The notes below the pieces were generated by a model. It searched no databases. It was not told the DNA's origin and saw only the letters and a program-made list of their open reading frames with translations. A stretch of DNA of 60,286 bases from Elusimicrobiota bacterium (GTDB taxonomy: Bacteria > Elusimicrobiota > Elusimicrobia > UBA1565 > UBA9628): assembly GCA_016209035.1 (NCBI GenBank), contig JACQWX010000092.1, positions 1 to 60,286 on the forward strand, in the 5' to 3' direction. Both the position numbers and the translations under genes were made by a program. Positions 32,705 through 39,357 of this stretch are shown piece after piece (the stretch's first letter is position 1; each line of letters starts with the position of its first letter).

Positions 32705-32735
32705 GGCCGGCTACCTACACATTTTCGGCGCACCC
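32705..32735 (-). repeat. Right inverted repeat of XRE cassette
   Basis: Complement of 32128-32158 with two mismatches; ends 21 nt before the hgcB stop codon. Confidence 0.7.
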
Positions 32736-32756
32736 GCGACCTGTTCCGGCAGATCC

Positions 32757-33062
32757 CTAGCAGCAGTCCGTGTCCGGATGTGTGCCGGAACAGCCGCACG
32801 CCGGCTCGCTGCCCTTCACGGCCCCGCGGATGACCGCCTGCGCGCAACCGACCCCCGCGGCCACCGAGACCGCGCAGGAGGGGCAGTTCTTGGCGCAAGC
32901 GCCGCACTCCATGCAGGCGTCGAGGTCCGCGACCCTGGCCTTGCCGCCTGCCAGCTCCAGGACGGCGTGCGGGCACACCTCCAGACACAGGCCGCAGCCC
33001 GTGCACTTGCCCGCGTCGATGGCGATGCTCGAGACGCCCTTCAAGTAGACCAGCCTGCTCAT
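32757..33062 (-). CDS. hgcB: HgcB, ferredoxin partner of mercury methylase
   Basis: A 101-residue protein with two [4Fe-4S] motifs: CTGCGLCLEVCP (C20-C30) and CMECGACAKNCP (C50-C60). The second matches the characteristic HgcB ECGAC motif. A further Cys at position 73 (GVGCAQAV) and the terminal CC pair (C100, C101) are hallmark HgcB residues, thought to bind Hg(II) and hand it to HgcA. An extra CGC pair (C89, C91) lies in the tail. The ATG overlaps the hgcA stop (ATGA). HgcB supplies electrons to regenerate Co(I) on HgcA. Confidence 0.95.
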   Translation of the reverse strand: MSRLVYLKGVSSIAIDAGKCTGCGLCLEVCPHAVLELAGGKARVADLDACMECGACAKNCPSCAVSVAAGVGCAQAVIRGAVKGSEPACGCSGTHPDTDCC

Positions 33063-34105
33063 CGGATGCCTCCTAGGACGACCCAGCAGGCCGCTCCGGC
33101 CAGAAGGCCGGCGATCTGGACCGGCAAGGCCCAGCGGATCTCCTTGCGCACGCCGGAGAGAGAAGTGTAGGTGGACGCTCCGGTGAAGTAGAGCGCGATG
33201 ACGGAGGAAAGGGACGCGATGACCGCGGTCCACGACAGCCCCTGCCCCCACGCAAGAGACGGACCGTCAAGTCGAGGCATGACCGCGGCCGACAGGGCGG
33301 CCAGTCCCGCCCCGGCCAAGGCGCCCTTGCCTGAGAAGCTTCTAAAAGGAAGATAGGGCAGAAGGGCCGGGGTCAGGACGCCTCCGGCCAGGAGACCCAG
33401 CACCAGCGCCAAAGCCCCCATCGGCTCACCCAGGAACCAGAGGATGGCGGAGAGCGGAAGCAGGTATTTCCCCCAGCCGACCAGATCCATTGGGCTCAAG
33501 ACCAGCCGGTCGAGCAGGCCGAAGCTCACCCGGCGCATGGCAGGCTCCGCCTGCATGCCCGCAGCCAGGAAAGCCGGCAGATCCTCGGCCCGGACCGGCC
33601 CGAACACGACCCGGAACCTCGACCGCGACGCGACCTCCACGCCCCTGACGCCCACAGCCCCGAGCTGAGGCACGATCAAGACCCGGTGGGCGACCTTGTC
33701 GGCCAGCCTGGTGGATGTCAGCCTTCCGATGAGCTCTTCCGTGCCGAAGGTCCCCTTGCCCGCCGCGCACCAGACATTGATCCCCTTGGTGTCAAGCACG
33801 AGGATCCAGCCGTCCATGCCCGCGAGGGCGGCCCTGAGCCGATCAAAGCTCATTTTGTAGTTGGCCGAGACGAACACCGGGGAATCCCCGTCCGGCCGGC
33901 CCAGGGCGTAGAGCCCGGGCTCGACCTTGTAGTCCATGCGCCCGATGCCCCAGCGCGCCTTCCACGCTCCGAGGATGTCCGGCCAGCGCAGTTCGGAATC
34001 AACGACCCGCGCCTGTGAAGACCCCTTTGCCGTCCCGGCGGCCGACGCCTGGGCCGAGGGGCCCACGGACGAGCAGCATGAGCAGGCTGGGGGCTCCTTG
34101 CTCAT
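33059..34105 (-). CDS. hgcA: HgcA, corrinoid mercury methyltransferase
   Basis: A 348-residue protein. The diagnostic cap-helix motif NVWCAAGKGTFGTEE (Cys113, lower-axial Co ligand) is intact. The soluble corrinoid-binding domain (about 35-215) is followed by about five membrane helices (from about 235 to the C-terminus). HgcA transfers a methyl carbanion from methylcorrinoid to Hg(II), giving methylmercury, at the inner membrane. ATG 34105 is chosen because GGAGG lies 8 nt upstream; an in-frame ATG at 34171 would overlap the HEPN gene and lacks a ribosome site. A short CSCC stretch near the N-terminus is uncommon. hgcB overlaps by 4 nt. Confidence 0.96.
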   Translation of the reverse strand: MSKEPPACSCCSSVGPSAQASAAGTAKGSSQARVVDSELRWPDILGAWKARWGIGRMDYKVEPGLYALGRPDGDSPVFVSANYKMSFDRLRAALAGMDGWILVLDTKGINVWCAAGKGTFGTEELIGRLTSTRLADKVAHRVLIVPQLGAVGVRGVEVASRSRFRVVFGPVRAEDLPAFLAAGMQAEPAMRRVSFGLLDRLVLSPMDLVGWGKYLLPLSAILWFLGEPMGALALVLGLLAGGVLTPALLPYLPFRSFSGKGALAGAGLAALSAAVMPRLDGPSLAWGQGLSWTAVIASLSSVIALYFTGASTYTSLSGVRKEIRWALPVQIAGLLAGAACWVVLGGIR

Positions 34106-34131
34106 CCGCAGCACCTCCGGAGGAAGAACCT

Positions 34132-34542
34132 CTATCGTTTTCTTCGCGACTTGATTGTCCTCTCGGCCCATTGAACGACAAGCTCGGCCATGCCGACAGC
34201 CTGGCCGTACTCCTCTCTCGTGACGGGTTCAGCCGCGCTCGGATACCTGGTCGCAACGGCGTAATCCGTAAGGTCCATGGCATCTTGCACTTCCTGGGGA
34301 ATATCTAGATCCGCCTGTCCCGCCAAGCCAAGGAGTTCCCTGATGTCGTGCGTCTTGGGGAACCCAACCCCGAGAAGAACCAAGACCGCCTTGATCGCCT
34401 TCTCCGCGGCTTGTTGGGCGTCAAAACACAGGTCCTCCCATACGGCCCCCGCAGGCTTGGATTGCTTCGCCCGCGCCAAGTTGCTTTTGGCGCGGCGCAG
34501 CCAGTCTCGAGGCGTCCCCGCAAATTTCGGATCAGGCCGCAT
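34132..34542 (-). CDS. HEPN-domain toxin
   Basis: A 136-residue HEPN protein: WLRRAKSNLARAKQS, DLCFDAQQAAEKAIKAVL and the motif region DYAVATRYP are standard for HEPN proteins paired with minimal nucleotidyltransferases. The canonical Rx4-6H RNase motif may be represented by TDYAVATRYP-type residues rather than a clear RxxxxH, so activity is uncertain. It follows the MNT gene with an 11-bp overlap. Part of a type II/VII-like toxin-antitoxin module inserted between the S41 protease gene and hgcA. Confidence 0.88.
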   Translation of the reverse strand: MRPDPKFAGTPRDWLRRAKSNLARAKQSKPAGAVWEDLCFDAQQAAEKAIKAVLVLLGVGFPKTHDIRELLGLAGQADLDIPQEVQDAMDLTDYAVATRYPSAAEPVTREEYGQAVGMAELVVQWAERTIKSRRKR

Positions 34543-34858
34543 ACATCACCCTCCCCTCCCTTAGCGCCGGGCGATAAATCAGGCCGATGGTTTCCCCATA
34601 GCGCCTGATGTCCTCAGGAGTGGCGACCAGGATGTCTATCGGAATGTCCACGCCTATCAGATTTCGGCGGATGATTCGCGCGGTTTCCCTTCGATTCGAG
34701 CAGGACTTCACGACCAGAAAGTCCAGGTCGCTGTGCGGCCCGCCTTTCCCATGCGCTGCCGAGCCGAACAAGATGATCTTCTCCGGCTCGGCAGCCTTCA
34801 CGATTCTCCGCACGGTCTCACGAATCAATGTCTTAAGCGACCTCTTTCGACGCTTCAT
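34532..34858 (-). CDS. MNT-type minimal nucleotidyltransferase antitoxin
   Basis: A 108-residue nucleotidyltransferase with the GS-x10-DxD motif intact: LFGSAAHGKGGPHSDLDFLV, and IDILVATPEDIRRY for the third acidic strand. MntA-type antitoxins inactivate HEPN toxins by AMPylation. AGGAG precedes the ATG by a suitable spacing. It is the first gene of the pair and has a clear promoter with a palindromic operator just upstream. A broken relative with the same VTPEDL motif lies at 55650. Confidence 0.9.
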   Translation of the reverse strand: MKRRKRSLKTLIRETVRRIVKAAEPEKIILFGSAAHGKGGPHSDLDFLVVKSCSNRRETARIIRRNLIGVDIPIDILVATPEDIRRYGETIGLIYRPALREGRVMYAA

Positions 34859-34904
34859 CTCACTCTCCTTTCAGCCTCCTCCAGAAGGCGCACGCAGATG
34901 AAAA

Positions 34905-34925
34905 TTCAGGAGTCCTGAAATTATA
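34905..34925 (-). promoter_or_regulatory. MNT/HEPN promoter with palindromic operator
   Basis: TATAAT (34920-34925, minus strand) is directly followed by a perfect 15-nt palindrome, TTCAGGAGTCCTGAA (34905-34919), covering the expected transcription start. This layout suits autorepression by a dimeric antitoxin. Confidence 0.65.
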
Positions 34926-34933
34926 CCTGATAT

Positions 34934-36370
34934 CTAGCGGCCGGGACCGCGGCCGAGAGCCTCTTCGAGCACCGGGTCCGGGACGGGCGAGCCGGCCGGC
35001 TCGCCGTAGAGCTCCATCAGGGTGGCGGCGTAGGCCGACATCTCGGTCTCGTCGTCCACCTCCACGGTCACGTCCGGCATGATGCCGCCCTGGCCGGCGG
35101 CGCGGTCGATGGACGCTCCCTTGGGCGTGTACCAGCGGTTCATGGTGAGCTTGAGGGCGGACCCGTCGTCGAACTCGATGAAGGACTGGGCCGAGCCCTT
35201 GCCGTAGGTCCGCCGGCCGATGACGGTCCCGCGTCCGTTGTCCTGGAGTGCGCCGGCAAGAATCTCGCTGGCCGAGGCTGAGAAGCCGTTGACCAGGACC
35301 TTGACCGGCAGGTCGGAGAAGTCTCCGTCCTCGTCCACCGACACGCGGTCCTCCCGCCCGCGGCGGTCCCTCATGACGACGATGGTCTGCCCCTTCTTCA
35401 GGAAGGCGGCCGTGATGGCTCCCACGGCGTCCAAGGCTCCTCCGCCGTTGTAGCGCACGTCGAGGATGATGGAGGAGGCGCCGGCAGACCGGAGCCGACG
35501 GACGCGGCCCAGAACCTCCCCGGCCGTGCCCGCGGACGGGTCCAAGAAGCCGAAGGGGTTGCCGCCGGAGCGGAACGAGTCGAAGTAGACGTAGCCGAAG
35601 CCCCCGGGCAGCAACTTGGAGAAGGAATTGGGAAGCTGCAGGGACGCGCGGCCGCAGACGACGGTCAGGACGCTCTCGGCCCCGGTCTTCTTGTCGACCC
35701 GCATGAGCTTGACCGTCACCCGGGTCCCGGCCGGTCCCCGGAGCTTTTGGGCGACCTCGTCGGCCCTCAGCGACCCCGCATTCTCTCCGTCGATCTCCAG
35801 GATCCGGTCGCCGGCCTTGAATCCCGCCCGGGCGGCGGGCGAGCGGGGCAGCACGTAGACGATGCCGTCCCCCCTCCTGGTCAGGCCCACGCCGATGCCG
35901 GCGTACGAGCCCTGCCTTTCCTCCTGGTGCTTGACGTACTCCTCGGGGTCGAAGAAACGCGAATAGGGGTCGAGCGTCTGCGCCATGCCGCGCATGGCGC
36001 CGTAGAAGAGCTTCTTCCTCTGGACCGGCTCGACGTAGTCCGTCTGGATGATGCTCCAGACCCGGAGGAACTGGGCCAGCTCCTCCCTGGTGAGGAGTCC
36101 CGCAAGCTCGGGCGGCAGCCCTGCCTGGTCCTGGAGGGAGAGGCGAAAGACGGGTCTCCCCTTGACCGAAGGGACGGCCAGGGTGGGGAGCGCGGCCGGG
36201 GCGAACGCGCCGGCCGGCGCGCCGTCCTGGAGGCCGCGCAGGGCGGGGATCTCCCAGATGGTGCGGCTCGTCAAGCCGGGGCTTCCCTCCGCGCGAGCCT
36301 GCGGGGTTCCCGCCAGGAGCAGCGGGAGGCAGAGAATGAAAGAAGCCGCGCGGCGTGCGAGCATGTTCAT
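34934..36370 (-). CDS. C-terminal processing protease (S41, PDZ domain)
   Basis: A 478-residue exported serine protease. A signal peptide (SFILCLPLLLAGTPQARA) is followed by a helical N-domain (TREELAQFLRVWSIIQTDYVEP with FYGAMRGMAQTLDPYSRFF), a PDZ domain (YAGIGVGLTRR to GDRILEIDG) and the S41 catalytic part with nucleophile Ser in NGFSASASEILAGAL and the Lys base in YGKGSAQSF. GGAGGGG lies 8 nt before the ATG at 36370; an earlier in-frame ATG reaches into an unrelated remnant. CtpA-type enzymes trim periplasmic substrates, often with TPR partners, none of which is evident here. Confidence 0.93.
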   Translation of the reverse strand: MNMLARRAASFILCLPLLLAGTPQARAEGSPGLTSRTIWEIPALRGLQDGAPAGAFAPAALPTLAVPSVKGRPVFRLSLQDQAGLPPELAGLLTREELAQFLRVWSIIQTDYVEPVQRKKLFYGAMRGMAQTLDPYSRFFDPEEYVKHQEERQGSYAGIGVGLTRRGDGIVYVLPRSPAARAGFKAGDRILEIDGENAGSLRADEVAQKLRGPAGTRVTVKLMRVDKKTGAESVLTVVCGRASLQLPNSFSKLLPGGFGYVYFDSFRSGGNPFGFLDPSAGTAGEVLGRVRRLRSAGASSIILDVRYNGGGALDAVGAITAAFLKKGQTIVVMRDRRGREDRVSVDEDGDFSDLPVKVLVNGFSASASEILAGALQDNGRGTVIGRRTYGKGSAQSFIEFDDGSALKLTMNRWYTPKGASIDRAAGQGGIMPDVTVEVDDETEMSAYAATLMELYGEPAGSPVPDPVLEEALGRGPGR

Positions 36371-36477
36371 GTCGGTCCCCTCCGGAATCAGTCTATCTTT
36401 CCCGAGCGCATTCTTCCTGAGACCAAGGGGCAAGAGAAGGGCGGCAAAAGGCCCAGCCGCAGCGGGGCCGAAGAGGT

Positions 36478-36570
36478 CAGCCGGGCCGGCGCTCGGCCTC
36501 GGCGGCAGCAATGGGACGTCAAGTCCTGCACCACCTTCTCGAAGCCCTTCTTGAAGGGGGGCGTGCGAGA
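36478..36570 (-). pseudogene. Scrap of an aas-like gene (internal deletion)
   Basis: Minus-strand translation reads FKKGFEKVVQ, as in the acyltransferase domain of the intact gene at 39358-41574, then jumps to AAAEAERRPG and a stop, as at that gene's C-terminus. A 24-nt stretch at 36480-36503 is identical to 39364-39387. It is a deletion remnant of a paralogue or of a former duplication. Nothing else is recognisable between 36371 and 36477. Confidence 0.6.
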
Positions 36571-36572
36571 TG

Positions 36573-37262
36573 TTACGGCGAGCCCGGCGAGCCGGCCTGA
36601 AGCTCCATCTCGACGCGCTCGAGGTTCATCAGAGCCCGCTTGTACCCGGGGTTGACCTCGAGCGACTGCCGCAGGAGTTCCCGGCTGGCCTTGAGGTTGC
36701 CCCGGACGTACTCCTGGATGGCCCGGGTTCGGGGCTCTCCTCGTTCATGGGGTCCAGCCGCAGGGCATCCTCGAGCAGCCGCGCCGCCTCGGAGTAGTTC
36801 TTGTCCTGGTAGTAGCTGAGGTATCCCCACCTCAGGGAGACCAGTTCGCGGTAGGTGTATTCGCTGCCGTAGCTGAAAGAGAGGGGATTGTTGAGAGTCT
36901 TCGACGCCTCGACGGCCGCGGTCAGCCTCTGCTTGACCCAGCGGTAGTCCCGGCTGAGGCCCGCCCTCAGGGTGCGGGGCAGGTTGTCCTTCTGCCCGGA
37001 CGATAGCCCTCCGGCATATACCATCCCGGGACCCAGGTTCAAGCACGAAAACCCCAAGCGCCAATTCGAGCGATGCTCCCAGAGCAGCCCCACGTCGGCT
37101 CCATAGGCCGACCCGCTGATCTCCTCCATGAGCTTCGAGCGCAGGTACTTGACTCCCAGCCCGGCGTAGAGCTTTCCGAAAGCGAACCTGGGCGGGCTCC
37201 AGGCCGCCACCAGCTCCATGAGCGAGTCCTGCTGGGCGGTTCTTGCGCCCGGCCGGCCCGAC
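36573..37262 (-). pseudogene. Truncated, frameshifted outer-membrane protein (PorV/UPF0164-like) with TPR tail
   Basis: The frame reading through 36740-37262 contains SPPRFAFGKLYAGLGVKYL and a series of beta-strand-like segments, then a TPR-like helix pair (EAARLLEDALRLDP). Near 36735 the reading frame shifts; the continuing TPR sequence (GNLKASRELLRQSLEVNP, then MNLERVEMEL) is in another frame. The N-terminal half is missing: the sequence begins abruptly next to the ATPase stop codon. A related C-terminal fragment lies at 58619-58917. I infer a decayed gene cut by insertion of the ATPase gene. Confidence 0.65.
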
Positions 37263-37265
37263 GGA

Positions 37266-38420
37266 TCAAAGTCCCAGTTCGCCCAGTCCCCGTTCCCAGG
37301 GCAGGGCCCGCACCGATCCGATCTTCTTCACGCCGGGATCCCGCGAAAGACAGAAAGCCTCCGCCCTGCCGAAATCCCTGCGGAACCGTTCCAGGGTCCG
37401 TGTGCTCCGCTCATCGACGCGCTCCGCCGACTTGATCTCGACAAAGGCCGGCGACAGTCCGGGCCGTTCCACGACCAGGTCGATCTCCGCGTCGTCTTTC
37501 GTCCTCAGATAAGAGAAGCGGAAATCCTTGCGCAGGTAGCTGTTGCGCCGAAAAACCTCCAACACCACGAAATGCTCGAAGGCTTTCCCGTAGGCATATG
37601 AACCCGGCGTCAAGGGCTGATCCAGGGACCTCTCCAGAGCGCTCTTGACCCCCGTGTCAAAGAAGTAGAACTTCGGATTATTCCGTTGCCTCTTCCTCAG
37701 GGAAAGATGGAAGGGCTCCAGAAGGACGCCCACGAGCGTGTCCTCCAGGATGACATAGTGAGACTGCACGGTCTTGAGGTCCGCCCCGACATCTGCGGCG
37801 ATGTTGGCGTAGTTCACGATCTCGCCGTTCATCTGCGCCGCGATTTCCAGAAACCGCCGGAAAGGATCGAGCCGCCGGATGATGTGCTCCCCCCATATCT
37901 CCTCCTTGAGGTACGTCAGGGCATAGGCCCGCAAAAATTCGCTTCTTTCCGGTCCCGTCCCCATCCGCGCCACCGCCGGCAGGCTCCCCCAGCGGAGTGC
38001 CGAGTCGAGCTCGAAGGAACTCCCAAGCTCCTGGGCGGTGAGCGGGAACATATGGTAGACGAAAGCTCTCCCTGCCAAAAGGTTGGCCGAGCCTCTTTTC
38101 AGTTTCCGCGCGCTCGAACCGGTCAAGGCGAACTTGATTTCTTTTTTTTCGATAAGGAAGTGGACCAAGTCCAAGAGTTTGGGCAGTTTTTGGACCTCAT
38201 CGATGACGACCCACTCCAAGCTGCCCCGAGAACCCTCGACCTCTTGGGCCAAAGTATTTGGATTCCTGGCATAGCGGTCTTCGGTCTGCGGGTCTAGAAG
38301 GTCTATCCACAGAGGCTTCTTATCCTCGAAGAAACTTCTCAAGAACGTTGTCTTACCTGTGCCTCGCGGTCCGAACAGGAAGAAGCTGTGCTGCCGGGGT
38401 TTTAGCATCCTATGGAACAT
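37266..38420 (-). CDS. AAA ATPase with DUF4143 nuclease-like domain
   Basis: A 384-residue protein of the AAA_14/DUF4143 class. Walker A is FGPRGTGKTTF (residues 17-27), Walker B WVVIDEVQKLP, with TGSSARKL as sensor motif. The C-terminal domain has KFYFFDTGVKSAL, AFEHFVVLEVFR and a PD-(D/E)xK-like core, DDAEIDLVVERPG with FVEIKSA. These proteins are common, often acquired and of uncertain function. It has its own strong promoter, lower GC than the surroundings and lies between gene remnants, all consistent with an inserted unit. Confidence 0.9.
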   Translation of the reverse strand: MFHRMLKPRQHSFFLFGPRGTGKTTFLRSFFEDKKPLWIDLLDPQTEDRYARNPNTLAQEVEGSRGSLEWVVIDEVQKLPKLLDLVHFLIEKKEIKFALTGSSARKLKRGSANLLAGRAFVYHMFPLTAQELGSSFELDSALRWGSLPAVARMGTGPERSEFLRAYALTYLKEEIWGEHIIRRLDPFRRFLEIAAQMNGEIVNYANIAADVGADLKTVQSHYVILEDTLVGVLLEPFHLSLRKRQRNNPKFYFFDTGVKSALERSLDQPLTPGSYAYGKAFEHFVVLEVFRRNSYLRKDFRFSYLRTKDDAEIDLVVERPGLSPAFVEIKSAERVDERSTRTLERFRRDFGRAEAFCLSRDPGVKKIGSVRALPWERGLGELGL

Positions 38421-38421
38421 A

Positions 38422-38457
38422 CTCCATAATTGTACGCCGTTTATGGAGTTAAATCAA
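38422..38457 (-). promoter_or_regulatory. Promoter and inverted-repeat operator of ATPase gene
   Basis: TTGATT (38452-38457), a 17-nt spacer and TACAAT (38429-38434) form a near-consensus promoter. A perfect inverted repeat CTCCATAA/TTATGGAG (38422-38429 and 38441-38448) overlaps the spacer and the -10 box. The expected start is only a few nt before ATG 38420, suggesting a leaderless message. Confidence 0.65.
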
Positions 38458-38549
38458 GCCCACTGACCCTGACACTCCCTCAAAGAACGTCACGGTCGAG
38501 TTCTACGTGGGCAAGACCAGCGGCCCGGGCGTGTCCCCGGACGGCAGCG

Positions 38550-38987
38550 TCAGAGCCGATATTTCAAGGAAAAAGAGGAATCCTTTGAGAAGTTGCCGGC
38601 TGTCCCGCAAGCCGCGGAACGCGGCCTGCCGTGAGACGACCGACTGAGCATCGGATGATCCGACGCGGGCGGGAACGAACTCGCGTTCTCTCCACCGGGT
38701 CGAGGCACCCCGGACGTGGCGGTCCAGGTCCCGATGGCGCCCTGGGAGTCCTGTCCACCGTGGACGGCCCGGCTCTCGAAGGTCACCTTCCCCTCCTCCC
38801 AACGCATGGTGTGGACCGACCGGCCTCGGCCCGAAGGCAACTCGAAGCGCCGGATACGGGCGCTCGTCTCGGGTTGGACGACGTACTGGGCGTTCTTCCC
38901 GTCCGACGCGCCCCATAGCGAGAACTCGATGTCGATCTTCCGATTGTTATCCTCGGGATCGTCGCTCCAGGTGAAGAGGCCCAGCAT
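38550..38987 (-). pseudogene. Fragment of a GH16/concanavalin-like protein
   Basis: The minus strand encodes GLFTWSDDPEDNNRKIDIEF followed by SLWGASDGKNAQYVVQP and MRWEEGKVTF, the sandwich-fold pattern of GH16-like lectin/glucanase domains. The catalytic ExDxxE site is altered (RKIDIEFS). Coding character is lost beyond about 38700 and the N-terminal half is absent. The adjoining 38461-38549 has a plus-strand stretch (KNVTVEFYVGKTSG) that looks like yet another scrap. Function lost. Confidence 0.5.
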
Positions 38988-39353
38988 GGAAAACGCCCTG
39001 AAGAATCCCTTTCAGCCCGCCATCACGACCAATGCCCCTATTGCCGTCGCGGGTTCCAGACCGTGGAGGCCCTGCGAAAGAAATATGGGGACAACCTCAG
39101 ATTCGTGTTCAAGCATCTGCCTCTGCAGTTCCATCCGCAGGCCATGCGCGCAGCGCTGTACTTGGAAGCCGTCGCCGAGCAGTCGCCGGAGAAGGCTTGG
39201 ACGTTCCACGACAAGCTCTTCGAGAACCAGGAGGCCGAGCGCTTCGGCTTCACGGGCACGCCCGGCTACCTCATCAACGGCGTGCCGGTAAGGGGAGCCT
39301 TGCCCCCGGAGCACTTCGACCAGATCATCCAGCGGATCGACCAGTCCCGCTAG
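38986..39353 (+). pseudogene. Decayed DsbA-family paralogue
   Basis: An active-site motif CPYC (DQCPYCRRGFQTVEALRKK) and TFHDKLFENQ, FTGTPGYLINGVPVRG match the intact protein encoded at 45011-45907. Compared with it, about 22 residues are missing before CPYC with a frame change (LKNPFQPAI lies in a different frame), and about 40 residues of the helical insert are deleted between ENQ and EAERF. The signal peptide and N-terminal domain are absent. It is clearly a duplicated and degraded copy. Confidence 0.75.
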
Positions 39354-39357
39354 TCTC

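Noticed and set aside
32128-32735. Complete insertion sequence
   Set aside because: No transposase or recognisable fragment of one between the inverted repeats.
32757-33062. Ordinary ferredoxin of the Nif-like cluster
   Set aside because: ECGAC motif, Cys73, terminal CC and overlap with hgcA identify it as HgcB.
33059-34171. hgcA start at ATG 34171
   Set aside because: It would overlap the HEPN gene by 40 bp and has no ribosome site, while ATG 34105 has GGAGG 8 nt upstream.
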